Below the pieces are notes generated by a model, which saw nothing but the letters and a program-made list of their open reading frames with translations, was not told the DNA's origin and ran no database searches. Position numbers and translations under genes: made by a program. From CAYGZA01 sp964354135 (lineage in GTDB: Bacteria > Planctomycetota > Planctomycetia > Pirellulales > Thermoguttaceae): a DNA stretch of 9,480 nucleotides. Position 1 is the first letter of the stretch. Every line of letters begins with the position of its first letter. Location: the NCBI GenBank assembly GCA_964354135.1, contig CAYGZA010000272.1:1-9480 (forward strand). Reading direction: 5' to 3'. Positions 1 to 6,276 of this stretch are shown one piece after another.

Positions 1-35
1 TTCTGTAAAATCTATCGCGGCGGACGTGGGTAAAA

Positions 36-98
36 CTAAGGCGTCTCGCCCGTCCGCGGCAAAACGGAGCATCCGGACCGGCGAGACGCCGGTCCTAC
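36..98. repeat. Inverted palindromic pair, GTAG-REP-like (element 1)
   Basis: Two arms, 40-56 and 74-90, are reverse complements over 17 positions with a single mismatch, around a 17-nt loop. The right arm also contains its own small hairpin, CCGGCG-AGA-CGCCGG at 78-92. Read on the minus strand it is preceded by the tetranucleotide GTAG (plus-strand CTAC at 95-98), which is the layout of REP sequences. The matching tetranucleotide of the left arm is degenerate (CTAA at 36-39). It lies about 100 bp beyond the stop of the DUF1080 gene. It has no coding role that I can see. It may be a non-autonomous repeat moved in trans, a structural element at the mRNA 3' end, or both. Confidence 0.6.
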
Positions 99-160
99 TG
101 TCTTTGCTTTTCTCAGTGTCGTGTTGTCGCCACTACTTCGGAAGTCGCTGCCGTTGCGAA

Positions 161-184
161 CATGCCCACGCGAGCGTGGACATG
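161..184 (-). terminator. Hairpin just after the DUF1080 stop codon
   Basis: A 10-bp stem with one G-U wobble and a 4-nt loop (CATGCCCACG-CGAG-CGTGGACATG on the plus strand) begins 10 nt beyond the stop of the DUF1080 gene. There is no run of U residues after it on the minus strand, so it is not a classical intrinsic terminator. It could act as a transcript 3'-end stabiliser, a Rho-assisted stop, or be another short palindromic repeat. Confidence 0.35.
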
Positions 185-193
185 CCATCCGCG

Positions 194-901
194 CTACTTC
201 TCCAACCGCTTGACGCGGATGTTGCGATACCAGACCGGCCGGCCGTGGTCCTGGAGGCCGACGTGGCCGGTGCGGGCGAAATCCTTCAGGGCGCGGGGGA
301 ACTTGTTCGCGCTGCCGTCCGGGTTCTTGTTCGCCTGGGTCCATTGGTTCAGGTCCATATCGAGGATCTGCTGGCCATTGAGTACCAGCGTGATCTTGTT
401 GTCTCGGCAGGTCACGCGAAGCCGGTTCCACTCGCCGGGCCTCTTGATCGCGTTCTTGCTGGGCGCCAGGCAATCGTAGACCGCCCCGGCGGTGCCCCCG
501 CGGCTCAGGCCCTTCTGGCCGAACGAGTTGGCAACCTGGATCTCGATTCCCGTGTAGACCGGGTCCTTCAGGTCGGTAGTGCGGAGGAACACGCCGCTAT
601 TGGCACGCTCTGGGATCTTGAACTCCAGCTCCAGAATGAAATCGCCGTACGTGTCCTTGGTCCAAAGGTAGTCGGCATTGTGCTCCTTGCCGTCGAATTG
701 GCGGCGCAGGACGATCACGCCGTCCTCGACCACCCAGGATTTCTCGGGACCGAGGATCCAGCCGCTGAGGTCCTTGCCGTCAAACAGGGAAACGAAGCCC
801 GTTTCGGGTGTCTTCGTGACGGGGTCTCCTGCGCCGGCAGCGGCAAGAACGATCAAAGGCCATACAAACGCGATTGCAGCAATCCGTGAAAGCATCTTCA
901 T
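194..901 (-). CDS. Exported DUF1080 / 3-keto-disaccharide hydrolase domain protein
   Basis: A 235-residue protein that is almost entirely one DUF1080 (3-keto-disaccharide hydrolase, PF06439) jelly-roll domain. Family hallmarks are visible: FVSLFDGKDLSGW near the start of the mature part, then WVVEDGVI, a central YGDFILELEFKIPERANSGVF block, and the closing GHVGLQDHGRPVWYRNIRVK. The family binds or cleaves sugars, including 3-keto-glycosides, outside the cytoplasm. The N-terminus MKMLSRIAAIAFVWPLIVLAAAGAG is a plausible Sec signal peptide ending near residue 25. I place the start at 901 because GAGAGG sits about 10 nt upstream; a longer frame from 955 would begin inside the palindromic repeat. 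It lies 174 bp after the FG-GAP gene and is probably its distal operon partner, with the repeat pair in the gap. The exact substrate cannot be told from sequence. Confidence 0.9.
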   Translation of the reverse strand: MKMLSRIAAIAFVWPLIVLAAAGAGDPVTKTPETGFVSLFDGKDLSGWILGPEKSWVVEDGVIVLRRQFDGKEHNADYLWTKDTYGDFILELEFKIPERANSGVFLRTTDLKDPVYTGIEIQVANSFGQKGLSRGGTAGAVYDCLAPSKNAIKRPGEWNRLRVTCRDNKITLVLNGQQILDMDLNQWTQANKNPDGSANKFPRALKDFARTGHVGLQDHGRPVWYRNIRVKRLEK

Positions 902-934
902 CTTGACGGCACCTCTCGGATGTCTCCGCCAACC

Positions 935-1032
935 GCGTAGGTTATGCTTCAGCATAACGCCAACAGTGAAGGAAAGTCCATTGGCGAGACACCTTCTGCC
1001 GACTTCGCGTTATGCTGAAGCATAACCTACGC
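935..1032. repeat. Perfect 26-bp inverted pair, GTAG-REP-like (element 2)
   Basis: The 26 bases at 935-960 and those at 1007-1032 are exact reverse complements, separated by 46 bp. Each arm contains GTAGG followed by a small hairpin of its own, TTATGCT-TC-AGCATAA. The GTAG tetranucleotides (937-940 plus strand; CTAC at 1027-1030 for the minus arm) are outermost and face each other, as in a BIME built from two head-to-head REP units. It occupies the gap between the FG-GAP gene and the DUF1080 gene. There it would fold in the transcript and could separate expression of the two genes. No transposase is nearby. Confidence 0.75.
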
Positions 1033-1075
1033 ACTCGGCAGGAGCCTCGCCCTCCCGTCGCCCTCCCGCGGAAAC

Positions 1076-2416
1076 TCACTTTCCCGTCCACGGCACCCAC
1101 GACGGGTAGGTCTCCTCCAACAAGAGCCGGTTCTTGCCGGTCGGACGCGGTGCAGTGCCCAGGTTGTAAAACACATAAAGCCCGCACTTGCCGGAGACGA
1201 TCACGTCGTTCCGCCCGTCCTTGTCGAGATCGCAGACGACCATTTTCATCCCGACGGCGATGGCCCCGTTCGGCGCCGGGTTGACGTTCTTCTCGCCCGA
1301 GTACCAGGGGAGGTGATTGAACGAGAGGATGTGCCGCTCGAACTTGCCGCCCCGGATGTCGTACCAGAAGGCAAACAGCGGGTCGTAGCAGCTCGTGTCG
1401 CGGCCGTGATGGGCGAAGAGCCGCTTGCCGGTCACCAGGTCCGGCTTGCCGTCGCCATTGAGGTCGCCCAGGGCCATCGTGTGGAACTGGCCGAAATCGG
1501 TCTCGATCCAGTGCGTCTCGAAGGTCCGCTTGCCGGAGGCGTCCTTCTTCTGCTCCAGCCACGCGAGGCCATATTCGTGCGACGCACCGACGACAATGTC
1601 GGCCAACCCGTCGCCGTTGACGTCATGGACGAGGATCGGGTGCGAGGCCGGGATGTACTGGCCGGGCTTGCCGATGCGGTGAACGATGTAGTCCGGGTGG
1701 AAGACCCACTTGCCCTGGACCGGATCGGGCGGGGCCTCGTACCAGCCGGTGGGCGTGACGACGTCCACGCGTCCGTCGCCGTTTAAGTCGCCCATTCCAT
1801 TGCCGTGCTGCTCGCCGTCCGTGCCGATCACGTGCTCCACCAGCCACGGCTCGCGGTCGATCGACTCGATCCAGGTCATGCCCTGTCCCTTCACCGGGGC
1901 CCAGTGGTTGCAGAGGATGTCGTCGTGGCCGTCGCCGGTCAGATCGCCGTGGATGACGCCCTCCATGTTCCAGGCCGAGTGAATGCGGCGGGCCTTCCAC
2001 TTGGCTCCCGCCTTGAGACCCTCTGGCCCGGGATTCTCATACCAGAAAGCCCCCTTAATCCGCATCCACCCGGAGCTGACGATATCCATGCGGCCGTCGC
2101 GGTTGACGTCCATGGCAAACTCACTGTTGTCGTCGGTCTCCGGGCCGTTGGTCTCGGCGCCGTCGCGGAAGTCCTCGTGCTTTTTCCAGTCCGGGGCCTC
2201 GTACCAGTTGCGGCCGGCCACGAGGTCGAGCTTGCCGTCGCCGTTTAAGTCGGCTACGGAGACGCACTCGCAGAACGGCCCGAACCAGTAGGTGTGCTTG
2301 GCCGGGTCGTGGACCGGGCCGTCGATCTTGACCGGCACAAGGATCGGCTCCGCCGCCTGAAGCGCGGCGGGAGCGACCACCAACAGGGCAACCAGGAAAT
2401 ACGGCGCATTCTTCAT
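1076..2416 (-). CDS. Exported FG-GAP/VCBS repeat protein (predicted beta-propeller)
   Basis: A 446-residue protein with a Sec signal peptide (MKNAPYFLVALLVVAPAALQAAE). Seven acidic calcium-type loops of the FG-GAP/VCBS kind follow: DLNGDGKLD (about residue 56), DVNRDGRMD (103), DLTGDGHDD (158), DLNGDGRVD (210), DVNGDGLAD (265), DLNGDGKPD (318) and DLDKDGRND (396). Spacing is 47-55 residues except the last (78). Seven such repeats normally form a seven-bladed propeller. Aromatic stretches such as NWYEAP, FWYENPG and GWYEAP recur after the loops, a pattern seen in planctomycete propellers clustered with sugar enzymes. GGGAGGG lies about 8 nt before the ATG. It begins 30 bp after the isomerase-like gene, so co-transcription is likely. 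A role in binding or processing polysaccharide at the cell surface is inferred only from context; no catalytic site is recognisable. Confidence 0.88.
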   Translation of the reverse strand: MKNAPYFLVALLVVAPAALQAAEPILVPVKIDGPVHDPAKHTYWFGPFCECVSVADLNGDGKLDLVAGRNWYEAPDWKKHEDFRDGAETNGPETDDNSEFAMDVNRDGRMDIVSSGWMRIKGAFWYENPGPEGLKAGAKWKARRIHSAWNMEGVIHGDLTGDGHDDILCNHWAPVKGQGMTWIESIDREPWLVEHVIGTDGEQHGNGMGDLNGDGRVDVVTPTGWYEAPPDPVQGKWVFHPDYIVHRIGKPGQYIPASHPILVHDVNGDGLADIVVGASHEYGLAWLEQKKDASGKRTFETHWIETDFGQFHTMALGDLNGDGKPDLVTGKRLFAHHGRDTSCYDPLFAFWYDIRGGKFERHILSFNHLPWYSGEKNVNPAPNGAIAVGMKMVVCDLDKDGRNDVIVSGKCGLYVFYNLGTAPRPTGKNRLLLEETYPSWVPWTGK

Positions 2417-2446
2417 AGCTCAATCCCTCCCAACGCGACCGGCAAG

Positions 2447-3346
2447 TCACGCCACTCGAAACAGCTTCCGGATGTACGCCGCGTTCCGCTTCGCGTCGGC
2501 GACGCCGTCCCGCGACGGGCTGGAGGTCTCCAGGACGATCCAGCCATGGTACCCGATCTCCTCGATCGCCGCGGCGACGGGCTCGAACTTGATCTTGCCC
2601 TCACCGAGGTAGTTCCGGCCGTCCTTGAAGTGAAAGATCGCGATCCGGTCCTTGAGGAAGCGGATCTCCGCGAGCACGTCGTAGCCCATGCTCGTCGAGT
2701 TGCCGACGTCGTAGTAGATGCGGACCGAGTCGTGCCCGATCCGATCGAGCATCTCGACGTTCTGCTCGGCCGAAAGCGTGTTCTCGATGCCGAGGATCAC
2801 GCCGGCATCCTTTGCCCGGGGCGCGGCGGCCTTCAGACGCTTGACGACCGCGTCGCAGTCGGCCTTCTTCAACCGGCGGTCCTCCAGCAGGCTCCCCTTG
2901 CCGAAGAAGGCGACGAGGATCACGCCGGCCCCGAGGTCCTTGGCGGCGTCGATGCTCTGCTGGAGCCACGCCGGACCCCGCGGATCGCTGGCCAGCGGGT
3001 TGGAGTTCAACAGGCCCATCATGAAGGAAGAGATGACAAGGCCGGTCTCGCGCATCTTCTCCTTGTACTGCCGGCGGACTTCCGGATCGGCGACGTGAAG
3101 CGTCTCGGCCGGATCGCCGACGCGAATCTCGACGCCGTCCAGTCCGGCCTGCTTGGCCTCCTCCAGACCGATCGAACACGAGCCGACCCGGATCTTCACT
3201 TGGGGGGCCGCCAGGGCGGGCCGAGCCGCCCGCGGCGACACCAGGGCCCCCGCCGCCAGTCCGGCCGCCGCTCCCTTCAGCCACGCTCGGCGGGTGATTC
3301 TCATTGCATCCCCACGGTTCCTTCGGGTTTGAGTCGTCTTGCGCAT
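2447..3346 (-). CDS. Tat-exported sugar phosphate isomerase/epimerase-like TIM barrel protein
   Basis: A 299-residue protein of the xylose isomerase-like TIM barrel superfamily (PF01261, the AP-endonuclease-2 fold). The four expected metal-site residues at barrel strand ends can be picked out: E188 (ILGIEN), D213 (YYDVGN), H239 (IFHFKD) and E273 (IVLETS). The N-terminus carries a twin-arginine signal (ITRRAWLKGAAAG, R19-R20) with an Ala-rich h-region and a likely cleavage after ALA near residue 47, so it is exported folded. I keep the start at 3346 because AAGGGAGGA precedes it at good spacing. A second ATG at 3304 (MRITRRAWLK) also has GGGGA upstream and would give a more standard Tat n-region. 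Planctomycetes often pair such proteins with DUF1080 and propeller proteins, probably for interconverting keto- or aldo-sugars released outside the cytoplasm. The substrate is not predictable here. Confidence 0.88.
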   Translation of the reverse strand: MRKTTQTRRNRGDAMRITRRAWLKGAAAGLAAGALVSPRAARPALAAPQVKIRVGSCSIGLEEAKQAGLDGVEIRVGDPAETLHVADPEVRRQYKEKMRETGLVISSFMMGLLNSNPLASDPRGPAWLQQSIDAAKDLGAGVILVAFFGKGSLLEDRRLKKADCDAVVKRLKAAAPRAKDAGVILGIENTLSAEQNVEMLDRIGHDSVRIYYDVGNSTSMGYDVLAEIRFLKDRIAIFHFKDGRNYLGEGKIKFEPVAAAIEEIGYHGWIVLETSSPSRDGVADAKRNAAYIRKLFRVA

Positions 3347-3379
3347 AATCCGGTTCCTCCCTTCATGCTGACTGACCAG

Positions 3380-3408
3380 ATCCTAATGGAGCCCGCCGGA
3401 TGATTCAA
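3380..3408 (-). promoter_or_regulatory. Candidate sigma70-type promoter for the isomerase / FG-GAP / DUF1080 run
   Basis: On the minus strand TTGAAT (3403-3408) and TAGGAT (3380-3385) are separated by exactly 17 bp. The -10-like box lies 33 bp upstream of the ATG at 3346, with a strong ribosome-binding site in between. The match is 4/6 to 5/6 in each box, which is modest. It is supported mainly by position at the head of three co-directional genes. Confidence 0.35.
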
Positions 3409-3445
3409 GCAACAGGCCGGCGTTTTGGAGAAGATCAAAGCCCTA

Positions 3446-3919
3446 CTACTGGCGGAGGCGGTCGTCGATCCGGCGAAGGAAGCCGCTCAAGGGCCCGAGC
3501 AGGTTGCCGTAGTCGGCTTCTTCGCCGCCCGCCGCGTAGCCGCGGGAATCGGTTCCGGGGGTGCGCCGGGCCTCGACGCCGTCGTAGGCATTGTCCTGAA
3601 GGGTCGCCAGCCCGAAGTTCTCGCTGTCGCACCAGTTGCTCACTGCCGGGTCGTAGAGGCACCAGTGCTCGATCCCGATCACGAAGCCCAGGCCGTCGTC
3701 GGAGACGTCGAAGATGTCGTTTCCGTAGATGTCGCAGTTGCGATCGGGATAGGAGACGCCGTCGGCCGTGCGGGTGATGCTGTTGTACGCCACGACGTGC
3801 CCGCTGGAGTGATTCAGCTCGATCCCCTCGCCGCTGATGCCGCCGGTGACGGGGTCGTTGTCGCCCGCGACCTTCCAGACGAGGTAGCGGCCCGGCGTGC
3901 CGGGCTTGTCGTACGTCAT
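3446..3919 (-). pseudogene. 5'-truncated right-handed beta-helix protein remnant
   Basis: A 157-residue open frame whose first two thirds read like the middle of a parallel beta-helix (pectate-lyase-like) protein. It shows GISGEGIELNHSSGHVVAYN, then DGVSYPDRNCDIYGNDIFDV and SDDG, i.e. stacked short strands with Asn/Gly turns. There is no signal peptide and the ATG falls in mid-domain, so the normal N-terminal half is missing. The frame stays open for at least about 20 codons upstream of that ATG into the TIR gene, without resembling a beta-helix. Its ATG overlaps the TIR stop as ATGA, so it may still be translated by coupling. I read it as the surviving 3' part of a polysaccharide-lyase-like gene cut by arrival of the TIR pair. 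It could instead be a short expressed gene. The last 60 residues (ending LSGFLRRIDDRLRQ) are not recognisable. Confidence 0.55.
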
Positions 3920-4356
3920 CGCCCGGCCTGCCCTCCTGAATCCACCGGCCGGTAGCCCAATCCCCAGAGTCGAAGTAGGGCGCGGAAGCCATCGTCGAAC
4001 GATTGCCGGAAGTCGACGAACTGGAAACTCGGCAGGACCCAGGAGAGACGGTCGACACCACAGGGTTCAACCAGAATCGGCACGATTCGATCCGCAAAGC
4101 GTTCCTGCTGGAGCGCAAACAGCAATTCCCTCTTGACCCACATCGATTCCACGGAATGGGGAGACAAGACCAGGAGGAACCAGTCGCACCTCCTGAGCGC
4201 GGCGCCGATCTCGTCGTGCCATTGTTGGGCTCCCATGATGTTCGTTTGGCTATACCAAACCGGCACTCCGTGGCGGCGCAACTGGTCAGCGAGACGGGCG
4301 ATAAACTCGCGATCCTGGCTCGCATGAGAAAGAAACGCTTCTTGCGGAACCACCAT
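3916..4356 (-). CDS. Single-domain TIR protein (second of tandem pair)
   Basis: A 146-residue stand-alone TIR domain (TIR_2 type). Visible are the first-strand motif AFLSHASQDREF (residues 7-18), the BB-loop region VWYSQTNIMGAQQWHDEIGAAL, the strand FLLVLSP, and SMWVKREL. In that last motif W73 and E77 align with the W-x-x-x-E of NAD-cleaving TIR domains such as SARM1 (DWVHKE), so NADase activity is plausible. The C-terminal DFRQSFDDGFRALL helix is also typical. The start at 4356 is favoured by GAGG, overlapping the upstream stop, about 10 nt before the ATG. It lies 12 bp after the first TIR gene, so both share a transcript. No effector domain, membrane segment or SIR2/ThsA-type partner is fused or adjacent. 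Signalling, defence and toxin roles are all open. Confidence 0.87.
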   Translation of the reverse strand: MVVPQEAFLSHASQDREFIARLADQLRRHGVPVWYSQTNIMGAQQWHDEIGAALRRCDWFLLVLSPHSVESMWVKRELLFALQQERFADRIVPILVEPCGVDRLSWVLPSFQFVDFRQSFDDGFRALLRLWGLGYRPVDSGGQAGR

Positions 4357-4368
4357 TCGGCAAGAACC

Positions 4369-4785
4369 TCAGGGCATGGGCATCGGCGCGAGAAGCGTCT
4401 CGGCGAGCTTCTTCAGACGCTCGTCGTCCCGGTCGTCGCCTTCAAGACGGATCATCTGGAATCTGCGGAGAACCCAGGGGATTTCCTTTTCGGGCGGCTC
4501 CCTGGGAGGCGCCGCTATGACCGGGATGACGCGTCCTCGATACTCCTTGCTGCCCAACGCATAGCCGACCTCGCGGCTGACGTTCGGCGAATGGGCCGAG
4601 TCCTTGGTCAGCAAGACTACCATCGCGTCCGACGTCTGCAGAGCCTCGGCAAGCTTCAGGCCCCAATTATCCCCGGGCAGGATTCGGGAGTCGGTCCACA
4701 CTTCGAGGCCGCAGTGCCTCAACTGATCGGCGATTCGCTTCGCCAGATCCGCGTCGTCTGCAGCATGACTGATGAAGACCTGCAT
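4369..4785 (-). CDS. Single-domain TIR protein (first of tandem pair)
   Basis: A 138-residue stand-alone TIR domain. It begins directly with the first beta strand (MQVFISHAADDADLAKRIADQL), continues through LEVWTDSRILPGDNWGLKLAEAL and AMVVLLTKDSAHSPNVSREVGYAL, and ends with GRVIPVIAAPP. The glutamate expected for NAD cleavage is present at E72 (SREV), but the usual tryptophan four residues earlier is replaced by asparagine (N68). It may therefore be a divergent or regulatory partner of the second TIR protein. GGTGA lies about 10 nt upstream of the ATG, and a possible promoter lies further upstream. The two TIR proteins share the fold but are clearly diverged from each other, so they are not a recent duplication. 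It follows the GH5 gene by 168 bp and is probably separately transcribed. Confidence 0.86.
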   Translation of the reverse strand: MQVFISHAADDADLAKRIADQLRHCGLEVWTDSRILPGDNWGLKLAEALQTSDAMVVLLTKDSAHSPNVSREVGYALGSKEYRGRVIPVIAAPPREPPEKEIPWVLRRFQMIRLEGDDRDDERLKKLAETLLAPMPMP

Positions 4786-4836
4786 AACGCGAGATCACCC
4801 CGCCTAATCATCAATTCCCCAGAGGACACTACAGGC

Positions 4837-4865
4837 ATTCTCCGCTTCGGGGAGTGACGCGTCAA
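4837..4865 (-). promoter_or_regulatory. Candidate promoter for the TIR pair
   Basis: On the minus strand TTGACG (4860-4865) and GAGAAT (4837-4842) are spaced by 17 bp, about 52 bp upstream of the first TIR start codon. The -35 match is 5/6 and the -10 match 4/6. This fits separate transcription of the TIR pair from the preceding GH5 gene. Confidence 0.3.
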
Positions 4866-4906
4866 GGGCGGCGGGGAGGCATCCGCAGTTCGCACTTCCT
4901 TTAACT

Positions 4907-4923
4907 CCCCCTCCTCCAGGGGG
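4907..4923 (-). terminator. Possible hairpin terminator after the GH5 gene
   Basis: CCCCCT (4907-4912) and AGGGGG (4918-4923) form a 6-bp GC stem with a 5-nt loop, about 30 nt beyond the GH5 stop codon. No U-tract follows on the minus strand, so termination is only suggested. Confidence 0.25.
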
Positions 4924-4953
4924 CGCCATCCTCGCGGCGATCTGACTGGCGGA

Positions 4954-6105
4954 TCAGTACCTCTGGAGCATCGCCAGCAGCTTGCGGTCGAGCTTGCGGC
5001 CGTGCCAGTCCTCGTACTCGATGTCCCGGCGGCCGGAGTCCAGCACACCGAACGAGCCGCGGAAGTTCCACAACGCCCAGCCGATGCCGTGGCCCTTGAG
5101 GATGTCCATCACGTCCTCGAACCAGGCCAGGAAGACCTGGTGCGGCGTGCGGCTGAAGCAGCCGGCTTCGCCGCAATGGATGCCGATCCCCTTGCGGGCC
5201 AGCTCCGCCCACGGGGCGTACATCTTCTCCAGCCCGGCGCGGTCGAGGCGGATCGAGCCGTCGTTCTTCTTGAGCGGCCAGGTCGGCTCGGGAAAGGTCC
5301 CCTTGCGGTCCACCCAGCTCGCCCGATAGTGGCTGATCTCCGCCGGCCGATAGGCGTGGACGCTCTGGGCCACGCGGGTCGGGATCATCTCGGTAACCAC
5401 CTCGTTGCCGACGCTCAGTCCGTCGATGATCACCAGCCTGTCCGGGCTCGTTTCGCGGATCTTCTCCGTGGCCCGGGTCATCACCCGGCAGTAGTCCTCG
5501 CGCGACATGTACCCTTGGCGCGGGCTGGGGGCCTCGTTGACGAGGTTGAAGCTGAGGTCCTTGGTGGAGATGCCCTTGTACCGCTTCGCGAAGACGTCCC
5601 AGTGGTGGACGAAGGCATCCTCCGCCTCACGGTTGCTCCAGAGCACCAGCGGCTCGCGCTCGGGATTGTTGATGCAGTAGCCCGGGGCGCGGTGAAAATT
5701 GAGGCTCACGTGCAGATTGTACTTTTTCCCCAGGTCCACCGCGCGATCGACCTTCTCCAGGGTGCTTTCCTTGATCTTCAGCATGTCGTCGGGGCGGAGT
5801 TTGCGGGTCGAGCGCCAGTCGGAATCGACCCAGAGCCAGTAGTCCATGGGGAGGCGGATGAAATCGAATCCCCAGTCGCGGATCCAGCGGCAGTCGTCTT
5901 CCTTGACCGTGCAATCGCCGCTTTCGCCGCGGTCGAAGGCCTGGAAGAAGTTGGTGAGGTTGAAGCCGCGCCAGCGGGGGATCGCGGTCTGGGCCGGCTT
6001 GGGTTTCTGGGCCTGTGCCGCCGCGAGGCCGGCTGGGACGGCCATCGCCGCTGCCCCGGCGCCGATAACCTTGAGAAACTCACGCCTGCTGCTGGAATTG
6101 CTCAT
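4954..6105 (-). CDS. Tat-exported glycoside hydrolase family 5 (cellulase-type) enzyme
   Basis: A 383-residue GH5 hydrolase. It starts with a twin-arginine signal (SSSRREFLKVIGAGAAAMAVPAG, R7-R8), so it is folded before export. The mature part follows the GH5 barrel: RGFNLTNFF, WGFDFIRLPMDYWLW, HVSLNFHRAPGY (H138), FNLVNEAP with the acid/base E191, SVHAYRP (H250, Y252), IGIHCGEAGC with the nucleophile E313, and WALWNFRGSFGVLDSGR near the end (W346). All expected catalytic residues are present, so it should retain beta-1,4-glycan or related beta-glycoside cleavage by the retaining mechanism. The subfamily and true substrate are not certain. The start is firm: AAGGGAGG precedes the ATG by about 5 nt, and TATAAT lies upstream. 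It is probably a single-gene unit functionally linked to the isomerase/propeller/DUF1080 group downstream. Confidence 0.92.
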   Translation of the reverse strand: MSNSSSRREFLKVIGAGAAAMAVPAGLAAAQAQKPKPAQTAIPRWRGFNLTNFFQAFDRGESGDCTVKEDDCRWIRDWGFDFIRLPMDYWLWVDSDWRSTRKLRPDDMLKIKESTLEKVDRAVDLGKKYNLHVSLNFHRAPGYCINNPEREPLVLWSNREAEDAFVHHWDVFAKRYKGISTKDLSFNLVNEAPSPRQGYMSREDYCRVMTRATEKIRETSPDRLVIIDGLSVGNEVVTEMIPTRVAQSVHAYRPAEISHYRASWVDRKGTFPEPTWPLKKNDGSIRLDRAGLEKMYAPWAELARKGIGIHCGEAGCFSRTPHQVFLAWFEDVMDILKGHGIGWALWNFRGSFGVLDSGRRDIEYEDWHGRKLDRKLLAMLQRY

Positions 6106-6170
6106 TTCGGCCTCCCTTGTTCAAGATCATGGTCACGTCGGCCCTCCCGGAAGCGGCCCCGGGTGCATGG

Positions 6171-6202
6171 ATTATAGCGACGGGGGCGTGCGAGTGCATC
6201 AA
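6171..6202 (-). promoter_or_regulatory. Candidate promoter for the GH5 gene (consensus TATAAT)
   Basis: On the minus strand a perfect TATAAT occupies 6171-6176, 65 bp before the GH5 start codon. The best -35-like hexamer, TTGATG (6197-6202), is 20 bp further up, which is longer than ideal. The -10 element is therefore the stronger part of the call. The GTAG-repeat pair begins immediately upstream. Confidence 0.4.
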
Positions 6203-6206
6203 GCTT

Positions 6207-6276
6207 TGTAGGCTGGGGCGCAGCCCCAGATTCTGCCTGTTCTTCGGGGCTGCTGGGACTGACGCCCCAACCTACA
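6207..6276. repeat. Inverted palindromic pair, GTAG-REP-like (element 3)
   Basis: The left arm reads TGTAGG followed by the hairpin CTGGGGC-GCA-GCCCCAG (6213-6229). The right arm, read on the minus strand from 6276, is TGTAGGTTGGGGCGTCAGTC and on through a TTGGGGC/GTCCCAG hairpin whose changes are wobble-compatible. The two GTAG tetranucleotides face outward-in as in a BIME. The right arm supplies the TAG stop codon of the DUF6504-like gene (6272-6274). The left arm sits just upstream of the GH5 promoter. Confidence 0.7.

Noticed and set aside
26..889. A plus-strand open frame opposite the DUF1080 gene
   Set aside because: It starts in the palindromic repeat and has a composition typical of antisense frames. 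The DUF1080 gene on the other strand is unambiguous.
2294..3403. A 369-codon open frame on the plus strand opposite the isomerase-like gene
   Set aside because: Same explanation: biased composition, no domain, no ribosome-binding site, and antisense to a well-supported Tat-exported TIM barrel protein.
3916..4785. Thoeris defence system
   Set aside because: TIR-only proteins resemble ThsB, but no ThsA (SIR2 or transmembrane plus SLOG partner) is present, and neighbouring genes are carbohydrate-related.
5002..6177. A 391-codon open frame on the plus strand opposite the GH5 gene
   Set aside because: It is a mirror frame created by high third-position GC in the GH5 gene. Its product is low-complexity Val/Ala/Asp-rich and matches no family, whereas the minus strand has a complete GH5 with signal peptide and ribosome-binding site.
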